From contig JAKSZT010053994.1 of assembly GCA_026826555.1 (NCBI GenBank), positions 1,666,176 to 1,730,175 on the forward strand: a stretch of 64,000 nucleotides of DNA. Direction: 5' to 3'. This stretch comes from Tolypeutes matacus. Taxonomy: Eukaryota; Chordata; Mammalia; Cingulata; Chlamyphoridae. Below are positions 22,684 through 33,804 of the stretch, piece by piece. A program made the position numbers and the translations under genes. The notes under the pieces were generated by a model that did not search any database, had not been told where the DNA came from, and was given only the letters and a program-made list of their open reading frames with translations. How positions within the stretch are numbered: position 1 is the stretch's first letter; each line of letters begins with the position of its first letter.

Positions 22684-23620
22684 AATCATCTTTCATTGAC
22701 CTTTTACAAAAACATTTTTATACAGCCACCCAAAGATAAGAAGCAATCATCCTAGTCACCTGGTAGTTGAAGAGGATAGCTGTTCGGTGTTCAAAAAGCA
22801 GGCTGCTTTAGAGGCTCTCTTACAGTGTGTGAACTGACCATTTGCCACTGAAGAATATTAAAAAATACTTACTGAATATGTCCAGGTAGGGCTTAAGAAC
22901 ATATTTACAGAAACAATGTAAATTTGACTCAATAACAGAAAGATTTATGGACCTTGATTTCATTTTAAATCATGCAATGTACTTAGCTTCTCTGATTGTT
23001 GAAATTAACATCTAAGAACAGAGTTAGGAAAGAAAATGAAGCAAGACATATCTTAATTCTTTGATTTCACAAAGCTATTTTTGTCAATCTGCTCTAAGTA
23101 GAATTCCTCATGATAAACCTTCTATTGATACCAATAATGGCTTTTTATTTGTGAACAATGTGCATCATCTTCATTTATTTTATAGAATGGTATTTTCATT
23201 TTATCCTTTAACTACAAGGAGATGGCAAAATAAATAAAGATATAGACAATCTCACTACTTTCACAGAGTTCTTTTGCATGGATATTTCAACCTCATGAGA
23301 GCTCCAATTCCTCCAAGTTCTGATTTTCTTATTGATGTATCTGGGAGCACTGACTGGGCATCTACTAACTATTACTCTCATTGTAACTGAGTCACATCTG
23401 CATTCTCCAATGTATTTCTTTATAGGCAATTTATCCCTAATTTTATATTGCTTATTTCAGTTACTCTTCCTAAGATGATTGCAACTTTTCTGACAATAAA
23501 AACATTGATTTCTCACCCAGCAGGTGCTCTTCATAATTTCATGGCTATATTTCTTGTAACCAGTTTTCCTTCCTTGTGATAATATGCTGATTGCTATGTT
23601 GTCATTTGCTATCCTCTGCA
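22684..23620. other. Unassigned stretch
   Basis: Probably single-copy DNA. No gene, RNA or repeat recognised. One 73-codon antisense frame (23208-23429) has no recognisable domain. Confidence 0.4.
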
Positions 23621-23624
23621 TTAG

Positions 23625-24127
23625 TGTTACTGGATAGTTCTGGTTTCTGGGCTTCTAGGTTCTTGACTTATGTCACATAAAAGAATTTAAGGACATGCCA
23701 TAAGTTAGGCAAGGGAGTAGAGTTTATTAAGAAAAAAATAAAATAAGATAGGTTCATGGTCCATGCCAAGGTATAGACCCAGGCATACTGCAAAGTGAGT
23801 TGTGTCTGTGGGGATGCAGGTCAGGCCTTTTCAAAATTTTCCTCCTCCCCTTCCATAATGTTGGGGATAAGGTCCCAGCTGTTTGCTGTTATTATTGGTT
23901 GCCCCATCTTTCAATTCTCAGGATCCAATGGTGAGGCCTTTTGAGGGTATTGGTGGCTTTCCATCTTGTTCCAAATGAGATTCTCATGGCTGGGGTCTCA
24001 TGAGATCCCTCAGGAAATTTCTGGGCAGTGTCTCAAGGCCATGTTCTCTGAAGGTACTTTTGTCTTTAAGCCATGTTGTCTGCAGACCTCAGCTGCCTAT
24101 CCCCTTTCACTATACTAACCTGCCTCA
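23625..24127 (-). mobile_element. ERV LTR (class I-like), 3' LTR of an ERV relic
   Basis: On -, it begins TGAGGCAGG at 24127 and ends CCAGTAACA at 23625, the TG...CA form of an LTR. An 'aataaactctactccc' polyadenylation region lies near 23718-23733 in the 3' part. Immediately upstream is a G-rich purine tract, and further upstream an env relic on the same strand, so this is the 3' LTR. About 503 bp. Confidence 0.65.
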
Positions 24128-24140
24128 AGTCCCCCTCAGA
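24128..24140 (-). other. Polypurine tract of the ERV
   Basis: On -, 'ctctgagggggac' immediately precedes the LTR start. In retroviruses such a purine run primes plus-strand DNA synthesis. Confidence 0.5.
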
Positions 24141-24299
24141 GAGTTTACACCTTTATTTTTAAGGGGGCACTGAAGGGTGATGATCATTCTTCTGTAGCTA
24201 CTTCCTGCTGGTTAGAAGTAGGCCCTACATGACAAGGTGTAAAACACTCTGGCTTCCCTATTTCAGTTGAGGGAAAGAGGTTCTGCACACCGGTTGGAA

Positions 24300-24790
24300 A
24301 TGGATGGATCCCTACATGACTGATAAGGCATTGATTGTATAAGAAATAAACTTAATTAGAATTTAAGATACATGGTCCAGCAAAGAGTATAAAGAAGATG
24401 GTGGTAAGCAGGCCCAAAAAGGGAGTCAACCATGTCATACTGGAATATGAGAGTGAAAAGGATAGATGTCTTCAGAGGCTGCATCTTCCCAAAGTTGATG
24501 GGAAACAGCATTCTTCCTTTAGTTATTTTATGCTGTTGTTTAATTCTATGTAGAGATTGTGGTAGACCTGCTGGATTTGGTATAAATTGTCAATCCCAGT
24601 TCCCACAGTGGTGGTTATGCAAGGACAGCTAGGAGAGATGTGAAGAGAGTCAATGCCCTAGACATAAGCTCACAAAGACAGCACAGGCAACAACAAAACA
24701 CAGGCATATAGCAAGTAAAATAAAGACAGTACTTAAGAGAGCCATTCTTTTGTATTATAAGCACATTCATTAATTACATAGAAATTGAAT
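24300..24790 (-). pseudogene. Endogenous retrovirus env (transmembrane subunit) relic
   Basis: On -, in shifting frames: an EECCF cysteine block typical of class I retroviral transmembrane subunits, then a hydrophobic anchor ending GPCIL, then the env end and the LTR at 24127. Stops and frameshifts break it, so no product is expected. The upstream part is split by the insertion at 24811-25256. Class I assignment is inference from these two motifs. Confidence 0.6.
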
Positions 24791-24810
24791 TGTTTATCAT
24801 GACTTTTTAA

Positions 24811-25256
24811 TTTTTTTTTTTAACTAAAGTCCTCAGTTTATTCAAATTGTCACAGTTTTTCTGAATGCCACATTGTTATGTCCACATTCATCTCAGATGT
24901 CACAGGACATTTAGTTGTCTCATCTCCCTGGACTTTCTTTTTTTCTTTTTTTTTTTAATTACATTTTTTTTATTATGGGTAAAAATCAAAATTCTCACAA
25001 TACATACAAACATTTGCAAAATGATATATAAATATATATGCATATATATGTGTATTTGCTTACAAAAATGTTATATATATATATATAGATAGATAGATAT
25101 AGATATATAGATATATAGATATATATACATATATTTTAAGAGGTGCTTAGATTACCCAAAATATTACACAGAACCCACTGGGATTCCCATGTTGCCCAGC
25201 ACACACCACTCAGAACTGAGTGGGAGAGATTGTGGTCTACAGTGTGAACTGTGGTC
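24811..25256 (-). mobile_element. Composite L1 insertion: 5' inversion plus 3' transduction
   Basis: Flanked by a 16 bp direct repeat 'tatcatgactttttaa' (24795-24810 and 25257-25272). On -, in order: an inverted piece of L1 3' UTR (25256-25200, same sense as about 4923-4983); the distal tail (25199-24965, with an expanded TA/TAGA tract); an A-rich tract (about 24965-24940); about 130 bp of other sequence; and a terminal poly(A) (T11 at 24811-24821). A polyadenylation signal AATAAA (on -, 24842-24837) lies about 16 nt before that poly(A). The 130 bp resembles an old L1M 3' UTR and looks co-mobilised. Confidence 0.75.
25075..25130. repeat. TA/TAGA microsatellite in the L1 tail
   Basis: An expanded (TA)n, (TAGA)n and (TATAGA)n tract within the distal L1 tail. 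Sister copies at 5150 and 20180 carry only a (TA)n stretch. Confidence 0.85.
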
Positions 25257-25272
25257 TATCATGACTTTTTAA

Positions 25273-25855
25273 CATGTTCAGTATCCCTCTGCATATGATC
25301 TAGAACAGAAGAGATATTATCATATTCATCAGGCATACAGGTACAGTACTTAATACTAATCAATTCAGTTTCTTCTTTGATCTGCAGTTAATAAATCTAA
25401 GCTCCAGGTTTGCAATACCATACATGTTTTTCTCCACGAGAGCAGGCCACAATGCCATTTATGATTACTTAAGTTCTACTCACATTATTCTAGTAATTAT
25501 TGCTCAAATTGGTATGTCCTTCACACTACCAGGACGATGAATACTGTTGACCCTAGAGAGAGAATAGGAAGGTAAGGCTCCAATGATTCATCTGCCTGGC
25601 GCATAGCATCCTTCAGCACTATGAACCAGAGCCAGTCTGGAAGCAATGATCATTGTACACCTGATCATATTGAGCCATCGTTGGCTGCTGCAGGAGTCTG
25701 AAATTGCAGTATACTCTCCACTTTAAGAGCGTAACCAGAGATGTAGTAGATATCTTTATAGTTTTAGGGGTCAGTGGCCAACCTAGCCAATAACTCAATA
25801 GGAAAAGCAACATGCACTCAATTTTAGTGAGACAGCTAAAGAGATTGGGGCTATT
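25273..25855 (-). other. Possible upstream part of the ERV relic
   Basis: It lies across the insertion from the env relic, so it may be more env or flanking DNA. One antisense open piece of 64 codons at 25619-25813 is present. I do not recognise it with confidence. Confidence 0.3.
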
Positions 25856-25859
25856 AAGC

Positions 25860-26178
25860 AGTCACTGACTGAGCACAAAGAAGAATTTGAATGCATATGT
25901 AGAAAAATAGAAGAACTTATAGGAATGAAAAGCACAACAAATGAAATTAAAAATACCCTGGAAACATATTACAGCAGGTTTGAAGAGGAAGAAGATCTCA
26001 TCAATGAGTTTGAATACAGGGCTTCCATAAGTAAACATACAACAAATCAGATAAATAAAATAAAGGAAAGAATTTAACAGGATATCAGGGAACTAAATGG
26101 AGGCAAGGGACTGCAAGAGAAAAATCGCAAGCCAAGAATCTAATATCCAACAAGATTGTCTTTAAAAATGAGGGTGAG
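25860..26178 (+). mobile_element. Old L1 ORF1 region (left part)
   Basis: On +, it reads as an L1 ORF1 remnant: a lysine/glutamate-rich coiled-coil-like stretch with EFECICRKIEELIGMKSTTNE and later KNRKPRI. It continues at 27571 after removal of the younger L1. Confidence 0.7.
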
Positions 26179-27555
26179 AATGGATCAAAGATCTAAATAT
26201 AAGAGCCACAACCATAAAAACCTTGGAAGATAATGTAGGGAAGCATCTACAGGACCTTGTAATAGGAAATGGTTTCATGAACTTCACAGCCAAAGCACGA
26301 GCAGCAAGAGAAAAAATTGATAAATGGGATCTCCTCAAAATTAAAAACTTCTGCACCTCTAAGGATGTTATTAAGAAAATAAAAAGGCAACCTACCCAAT
26401 GGGAAAAAATATTTGGCAACCATATATCTGATAGGAGCCTAATATCCTGCATATATAAAGAAATCCTTTACCTCGAAAATAAAAGGACAAACAACCCATA
26501 TAAAAAATGGGCAAGTGACCTGAAAAGACACTTCTCCAAGGAAGAAATACAAATGGCTAAAAAGCACATGAAAAAATGCTCAACATCACTTGCTATCAGG
26601 GAAATGCAAATCAAAACTACAATGAGATACCATCTTACACCCATCAGAATGGCAGCTATTAAAAAAACAGGAGACACTAAATGTTGGAGAGGATGTGGAG
26701 GAATAGGAACCCTCATCCACTGCTGGTGGGACTGCGGTATGGTCCAGCCACTGTGGAGGACAGTTTGGCGGTTCCTCAGAAAACTTGCAATAGATCTTCC
26801 GTATGATCCAGCAATTCCACTACTGGGTATATACCCAGAAGAACTGAAAACAAAAATACAAACAGATATATGCACACCAATGTTTATAGCGGCATTGTTC
26901 ACCATTGCCAAAAGTTGGAATCAGCCCCGGTGCCCATCAACAGACGAATGGATAAGCAAAATGTGGCACATACATACAATGGAATATTACTCAGCGGTAA
27001 GAAGGAACAAAGTGCTAACACATGGAATAACGTGGATGAATCTTGAAGACCTTATGTTGAGTGAAGCAAGCCAGGCACTGAAGGATGAACAGTATATGAC
27101 CTCACTGATCTGAACTGAGGAAAGTGAGCAGTCTCTGAGAACCATTGTCTGAAAGATAGGTTATCAAAGGAGAGTAAGAGAAGAGCAGGCTTTGAGCCAT
27201 CTCCCATATGGACATAATCTATGGTAAAGGGATAGAATGTGGTTGCATGTTGGGGGATGGGGCAGATGAGTGGTGGTGTTCCTGGGTTTGGTGGTACAGC
27301 ACTGGGGGGTGGGTGGATTAGGAAGTACTGGTTCAAATCCCCAGGGCATGTAACTGTGAATCTTGACATTCCATGGGTTAGGAGAGGGGGGTATCATGGG
27401 CCCTGGGGGGCCGGGGAGAAGGGAACAGTCAAGATCTAATGGGTTGTTTGGTGGTCATGGGGAAGGTTTTTCATTACCTTTCAGTAATGGACACAGGACA
27501 TGGTAAATATCATAAAAATTATTAAACTGTATCATCTAAATTGTAAAAAAAAAAA
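26179..27555 (+). mobile_element. Young 5'-truncated LINE-1 with target-site duplication
   Basis: Flanked by direct repeat 'aaaaatgagggtgag' (26164-26178 and about 27556-27570). It starts within the ORF2 C-terminal region, has a 3' UTR of about 430 nt and ends in an A16 tail. It inserted into the old L1. The shorter 3' UTR distinguishes it from the 2.8 kb form. Confidence 0.92.
26180..27113 (+). pseudogene. L1 ORF2 C-terminal part, open reading frame retained
   Basis: About 310 codons are open without a stop from the truncation point, ending in [15 protein letters not shown]. It includes the cysteine-containing block ([18 protein letters not shown]) and the [28 protein letters not shown] block. 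The endonuclease and RT are absent because the copy is 5'-truncated, so it is not autonomous. It is the least decayed L1 coding sequence in the window. Confidence 0.9.
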
Positions 27556-28093
27556 AAAAATGAGGGTGAGTTAGGATATTCATAAAAATTAGAAACTGAG
27601 AGAGTTTTTAACCAAGAAACCATCTTTGCAGGAACTACTAAAGGCAGTGTTATATCTTGAAAGAAAATACATTAGAGAGAGGTTTAAAAGTGTCACAAAA
27701 TGAAGATTACATTTTAAAAAATAACTAAAAGCATAGAAAGAGTGGTGAATATAACATATCACATTTACACAAAAGACAGATAAAGATATGATGGAAAAAA
27801 TTACACATTTTTTAATGATTAAGGATGAAAATATCCTCAAGAAAATATGTTAATAGACTAGAACAACACATTAAAATAATTATTCATCATGATTAAATGG
27901 ATTATATACCAGGCATGCAAGTGTGGTTCAACACAAGAAAATCAATCAACATAATACCTAACATTAATAAACTGAAGAAGAAAAATCACATGATCATCTC
28001 AATTGACAAAAAAAAAAGGCATTTGAAAAAATACAACATCCTTTCTTTATAAAAAATTCTCTGAAAATAAGAAATAAAGGAAACTTTCTCAAC

Positions 28094-29328
28094 ATGATAA
28101 GGGGCATATATGAAAAACCCACAGCTAACATTGTACCCAATGGTACAAGGCTGAAAGCTTTCATTTATAGGATGGGAACAAGACAAGGATGCCCATTGTC
28201 ACCACTATTGTTTAATATAGTGCAAGAGGTTCTACCTAGAGCAATAAGGGAGGAAAAAGAAACAAAATGCATACAAATTTGAAAGGGAGAAATAAAGATT
28301 TTGCTATTCACAGATGATAGGATCCTACAAATAGAATGATCCAATAAATCTACAACAAAGCTACCAGACATAATAAATGTATTCAGCAGAGTGGCAGGAT
28401 ACAAGATGAATATTCAACATTCAGTAGTGTTTCTATACACTAGTAACGAACAATTTGATGAGGAAGTAAAGAAAAAATTCCATTTATAAGAGTGACTAAA
28501 TTAACTCAGAATGAGTCAGACTTAAATATAAACATGACAACTATATAACTTCTAGAGGATAATTTAAGGAAACATCAAGATCTGGTGGTAGAAGGGGTTT
28601 CTTAAACTTTACAACAAATGCATGTGTGATAAATGAAAAAATGGATAAATGGGACCTCATCAAACTTAAACACTTTTGTGATTCAAAGGATTTTGTCAAG
28701 AAGGTGAAATGGCAACCCATTTAATGGGAGAAAATATTTGGAAAACACATATCCTATAACAGTTTGATTTCCATGCCATACGAAGAAATCATATAACTCA
28801 ATAATTAAAGACCAAGAAATCCCATTTAAAAATGGGCAAAAACTTAGACATTTCTCCAAAGAAGAAATACAAATGGTGACAAATCTCATGAAAAAAATGT
28901 TCAAAATCACTAGCTCTTAGTGAAATACAAATCAAAACTACAAGGTGATATCATCTCACACCTAAAAGAATGGTCATTATTAAAGAAAAATGTGCTGGAA
29001 TGGATGTGATATAGTAACACTCCTTCCCTGTTGGTGTGAATATAGAATTGTGCAGTCTTTGTGGAAGACAGTTTGGTGGTACCTCAGAAAGGTCAATATA
29101 GAACTGACTTATAATCTGACAATCCCTCTACTAGGAATATATCTAGAAGACCTTAAAACAGTAATGCAGACAGACATTTACCCACTGATGTTCACAATTG
29201 CTAAAAACTGGAAACAATCCAAGTGCCCATCAACAGATGAGTGGATAAACAAAATGTTGTATATACATATGTTGGAACACTATGCTGCTGTAAGAAGAAA
29301 TGAAATTGAAACTCATATGATAACATAG
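28094..29328 (+). pseudogene. L1 ORF2 remnant in the old L1
   Basis: Two clear open pieces: 28094-28282 ([13 protein letters not shown]... then [16 protein letters not shown]) and 28990-29328 (CWNGCDIVTLLPCWCEY, cysteine block, then LLGIYLEDLK and STDEWINKMLYIHMLEHYAAV). The regions between are frame-broken. Confidence 0.85.
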
Positions 29329-29809
29329 ATGAACATGAGAACTTTATGCTGAATTAAATGAGCCAGACACAAAAGGACAAATATTGTGTGGTCTCACTAT
29401 TATTAGCTAAATTTAAAAAAGAAACACAGAGAATTACAATCTAAAGTAAAGGTTACTAGGAGATAGGATGGCCTGAGAAATTGTACTAATATTAATGTAT
29501 GTGGATTTTTTAATTAGCTTGACTTTAAAAGTGTGAAAATGATAACACATTATAGTGAATAAAACTAACATGGCTGGTCTATAAAGGGGATTATGGCTGA
29601 AAGGGGTAGTCTAGAAATGAAAATTTCAATTGAAAGAAAGCTAAAGAATAATCAAGGGACTGAATAACATAGTGAACCCAGAGGTGGATGAGGATTGTGG
29701 TTAATAATACAAATACAAAAATATTCTTCTATGATCTAGAACAAATATATGTCGCTATTAAAAGGTGGTAAGGTTATGTGATGCATGGAAAAAATACAAT
29801 TAATGTAAC

Positions 29810-30344
29810 TGTATTCATCAGCCAAAGGGGTGCTAATGCAAAATACCAGAAATTAGTTGGTTTTTATAAAGGGTATTTATTTGGGGTAGAAGCTTACAAT
29901 TACCAGGCTACAAAGCATAAGTTACGTCCCTCACCCAACCCTGTGAGGGTTCTGGATTCCTGGGTTCTTCTCATCCCAGGCTTTGATTCTCTTCAGGTTC
30001 AGCTGCTTGTTCTCTCTACAAGGTCAGCTGTAGACTATCAGGTGAATGGCTCTTTGCCCGGGGCCTTCTCCCCTTCCTCAAGACCAAACTCCTCTGTATG
30101 CTTATTTCCTGGGGCTCCACCTCAGGACTCCAACATCAGAACTCCAACTCAAATACTCCAACTCTGTCCTTTGCCATGTTTTTTATCTTTTACACCCCAC
30201 CCACCATGGAGCTGGCTCAACACCCGACAGACATGGCCCAATGAAAGCCCTAAGCATAACTTAATCATGCCCAGATGAACAGATGATTATACAAGCACAA
30301 TCCAATATCTATTTTTGGATTCATAACTATATCAAACTGCTACA
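29810..30344 (-). mobile_element. ERVL-MaLR-like solo LTR in antisense
   Basis: 535 bp inside the L1 3' UTR. On -, it begins TGTAGCAGTTTGATATAG and ends GATGAATACA, the TG...CA form. Flanks are 'gtaac' (29805-29809) and 'gtagc' (30345-30349), a 5 bp target duplication with one change. It is related to the provirus LTRs at 44555-47249. A polyadenylation-like run lies in the 'ataaatacccttt' region on -. No coding capacity: the + frame of 166 codons here is chance. Confidence 0.75.
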
Positions 30345-30904
30345 GTAGCTTATCGACTATAGTTAACAGCAATATGGTAATATTCTTGCTTCAATGACAA
30401 AGAAGGTAGTATATCAACACTAAATGTGAATAATAGGACATATGGGAATTTTTATTTTCAACTAAGGAAAACAATCAAAAAGTTACTGAGGCAATGATTG
30501 CAAAACTCTATGATGAAAATGAGAGCTTCTGAGTGTACACATTGGATATTTTGTATAAGGTATGGGACTGTGCAACACAGTGAACTACATCTTAGAAGAT
30601 GGACTGTGGTTAACAGTACAAATAATAGAGTGTTCTTTCATGAAATATAACAAATATACAATACTAATACATGGTGTTAATAATAGGGATATATGGAAAA
30701 ATATACCATATGTGTGCTATGGTTCATAATTACTGTTTTTAAGAGGCTGATCATGTTCTTTCATAATCTGTAATAATCCACAACAATGTAAGGTTATGGT
30801 GGGGTGTTGATGTATGTGAATTCTGCACATTATGTATGATTGTTTTGTGAGCTCAAAACTTCTCTAATAAAAACATATACTTAAAAAATAAAAAATAAAG
30901 AAGG

Positions 30905-31480
30905 CACTTCTATTTTTTTAAAATTTATATGTTGTAAAAAAAGAAAAGAAGGAAAGGAGAGAAGAACAGAAGGCAAAAAGGAAGAAAAGTAATAAATAAA
31001 AACAAAGAGATACACAGAATTTGAAATAAGATATTTAGAAGATCAAAAAATAAATCTTTGAGAGTCTTAAAAATGTGTGCTTATAGGCTTAAAGTAAAAC
31101 ACTTTCTTTGTATCAAAAGAATTTGGGACATGTGGTAGTACCCTAAATTATTTTTAAAATTTTATTTTAGCCAGGGTTGTGTAGTGAGTTTTATCATTTG
31201 CTATAAAAATACTTAATAAATGATTTAAATATAATTTGGTATAATTCACCAGTGATTACAGCTATGTAACAATCTTTTGTATAATTTTTTAAAATGTATC
31301 TGCTATAATTGTTAGACTCATGGGAAACTTGGCCAGAAAACAATGCCTGGTTGTTTGGTGAAGTAAGCATGGGCCTACTTGTTACAGTGAGTACATTTCA
31401 TGGTCTTTAATCATTAGTAAGTTGATTGAATCTATATATGATTACCTTTTACAATCAATGAAGGAAATTAAATTTACAAT
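30905..31480. other. Unassigned AT-rich stretch
   Basis: A/T-rich, with a purine-rich part at about 30940-31010. No repeat or gene named. Confidence 0.4.
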
Positions 31481-31895
31481 CAACTAAGGAATGTGCCTTC
31501 AGCAATGAGAGACATATCACCAAATCAGTTGAAGGCTTTTAAAGGAGAAGTGATGATTTCAGCAGTAAGAAGGGAAATTTTCCATCTCTACTTAAGCCTG
31601 TCAGGTTCCCCTGGAGAATTAGTTAAAACTTTTATTGGAACTCTCAGTTTGCAGCCTGTCCTACAGAATTTCGGCTTCTGTGTTCCAGCAGTCACAGGAG
31701 AAAATATTATAAATTTCATATTTACAGGTATCTCCTGATGGTTCTGTGTCTCTAGAGAACTCTGACTGATACAGCTTGTTACTGGGATTGGTGAGAAACA
31801 GAATCTTAAAAATGAGGTTTCAGAATTTGTTCTTTGGTCTTTGCAATTCCTCTCTATGCTGATTAGATTCAAAGACACAAATGTCTCTATTTCCA
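31480..31895 (+). mobile_element. Old MaLR-type LTR 3' end and start of internal region
   Basis: The segment ending near 31770 closes with 'gagaactctgactgatacag', the familiar end of ERVL-MaLR LTRs. It is followed by 'ttactgggattgg', the diverged start of the internal region. Left boundary uncertain. Confidence 0.5.
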
Positions 31896-32161
31896 ATAAT
31901 TAAGATGTGTCTGATAATCCATGGTGTGAGTTCGCAATAGAGATATGAAAATATCAACATTGGATATGAGATTCTCCCATTTAGAATGAGATTTCCTCTG
32001 GAAGCCAGGAAAAGCCCTGGATATTCTCCAGGGTCCTTATGATTGGGCCCTCCTGGGGGATTGATGGATGGGGTAATCAATCAAAACAGCAAACAACTGG
32101 AACTCCTTCTGTGTCATTAGCAAAGGGGCAGAATAATTAATGGTTTAAAAAGCAAGCAGAA

Positions 32162-32350
32162 GGGAAGTGGCTGTGGCTCAATCAGTAGGGCTCCCATTTA
32201 CCATATGGGAGGCCCCGGGTTCGGTTCCCGGGGCCTCCTGGTGAAGGCAAGCCCGCCCGCGCGGCGTGGTTGGCTGACCCGGCGAGCACGAGCAGCAAGG
32301 GGGGGATGAATGAATAAATAAATAAAATCTTTAAAAAAAAAAAAAAAAAA
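32162..32350 (+). mobile_element. tRNA-derived SINE (DAS-like) with target-site duplication
   Basis: 189 bp flanked by 'aagcaagcagaa' (ending 32161, and at 32351-32362). It has a tRNA-like head with A box near 32172-32188, B box GGTTCGGTTCC at 32218-32228, a GC-rich body and an A-rich tail with ATAAATAAATAAAATC. The low divergence of the head and the intact duplication suggest it is fairly young. Retroposition would rely on L1 enzymes. Confidence 0.85.
32170..32228 (+). promoter_or_regulatory. Internal RNA polymerase III promoter of the SINE
   Basis: An A-box-like block (32174-32188, 'tggctcaatcagtag') and a near-consensus B box (32218-32228, ggttcggttcc), spaced about as in a tRNA gene. Activity is unknown. 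Confidence 0.6.
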
Positions 32351-32670
32351 AAGCAAGCAGAAAAGCTGAACCCACAATCTCTCTTACATTTTGACCCCTG
32401 TTCCTGCCTTCTGTGCCCTGCTCTCACCATTTTCCCTGCCATGATGGCCACACAAGTATACCTGGGCATTTATCATCTATAATGGGCAATTAAAGAATGT
32501 AAATCAGCCCACTTTAGCCCCTTCCTCTCTACCTGGGACCCATGATCTGTTATTTTCTTCCATTTCTCTTCCCTCCCTACCTTAATAAATTACTGGCCTA
32601 ATCAATGTGGTGTGCTCTTGAAATTCATTTCTTGCAGTTTAGCCAAGGACCTAGACAAAATCCAGTTACA

Positions 32671-33800
32671 CTAGGAGTCAGAAAGCCCTTGCTCCCAGGC
32701 ATTCTCACAGATGAATTAGGTCTTGGGAGATGCCTGAACCCAAAATTAAGACCAAAGCACCTAATATGAATGTGTGGGAGATGTTGGAAGCAGTTACCCC
32801 ACAAGTGAAGTCCCCAGAAGATAAGATTCTTCCTAGTACAACAGTTCATTTAAACAGACCCCTTTTTTTTCTTTTCTCTCTTTGTTTTTTTCTCCTGTTC
32901 TTACAGAGGTCTTAGGAAGCAGTTTTATTTTATGGCTCTACTTGGGAGTTTCACAGCTACACCAGACATCAAAAGCCCATTAAGAGATTAAAGAGCAATT
33001 ATTCCAGCTAACAGGCTTCCAGGTCCAAGACAATAACCTCTTCTGGCCATGGATGGAACACAAACTTCACTACAAATACATTTCAGTTTCTAAGACATTA
33101 CAAAGCACTTTACAAACTGGAAATGAGAAATTCAGTAGTAGGTAGATTAAATGTGGATTTGAGGTGAGTTGTGAAAATAGACCCTGGTCTGTGACTCCCT
33201 GGGAAAGGAAACATGGGTAACCCAATGGCACCCACCTTATCACTGCCTGTCATTGCATTGTCTTCTTTCCCCATCCCAGACTGGAGAACTGGGTGTAGTC
33301 AGTAGGAAGGTGGGCCCAGGTGCAGACACATGGGGGAAGCGCATACTCAAGCCTCCAAATCTTTCTGCCATCTCTGCCACTGATGGGGGTAGGGGCTGCA
33401 GGAGAAGGCCTTGACAGTCAGCTCTGGGAGCTGGGGTAGCTGCTAAAAAATCCAGGACTTTAGCCTACACATGTCACTTCCAGGCTGGAAAAGGCAGCTC
33501 TGCTGTGCATGGAGCTCACACCTGGACCCCATGTCTGAGCAGGGTCCTACTTTGAGCCTCTGCCATGTGCCCCCACCCTCCCAAGCCGGGTCAGGTCTTA
33601 CAAGCCTGGGCATGCAGCATGGACATGGGGGGTGTCCCATGACCTGGCTCCTGCCCTCAGTTTGGCATTATGTCCTGTAGCATCCCACATGGAAACCCCT
33701 TTAAAATGGATAACCAAAAAAGGGCACTAAACAGGCTGTAATCCATAGTTAGAATCACTCACCAGTCCTCAACAGGTTGAGGAAGATTATCTTCTCCTGG
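32671..33800. other. Unassigned, less AT-rich stretch
   Basis: Locally higher GC at 33200-33680. No gene model or named repeat. The part next to the LTR end could be ERV leader, but no primer-binding site was recognised. Confidence 0.4.
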
Positions 33801-33804
33801 CTGG

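Larger units (their letters stand above)
27571..30900 (+). mobile_element. Old LINE-1 (right part) to its 3' end
   Basis: On +: remaining ORF1 (27571-27870), a jump to the RT at about 27895, the [15 protein letters not shown] block (28167-28214), the C-terminal region to about 29350, and a 3' UTR interrupted by an LTR at 29810-30344 and ending in an A-rich tail near 30900. It has many stops and internal deletions. Confidence 0.8.
31900..32670 (+). mobile_element. ERV LTR (sense) interrupted by a SINE
   Basis: Ends in '...aaaatccagttaca' at 32670, with 'taataaattactggcctaa' as the polyadenylation region near 32583-32601. The same sequence occurs antisense at 33805-34300. After subtracting the SINE (32162-32350) the LTR is about 580 bp. 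Left boundary approximate. Confidence 0.6.

Noticed and set aside
29778..30278. 166-codon frame on +
   Set aside because: Lies almost wholly inside an antisense LTR with defined ends and target duplication. No domain, and codon content is that of noncoding LTR.
29810..30344. A DNA transposon
   Set aside because: No terminal inverted repeats. The TG...CA ends, 5 bp duplication and the related LTR-internal-LTR provirus at 44555-47249 fit an LTR.
32162..32240. A functional tRNA gene
   Set aside because: The tRNA-like head lacks a proper acceptor end and is followed by a GC-rich body and A-rich tail with target duplication, so it is a SINE.
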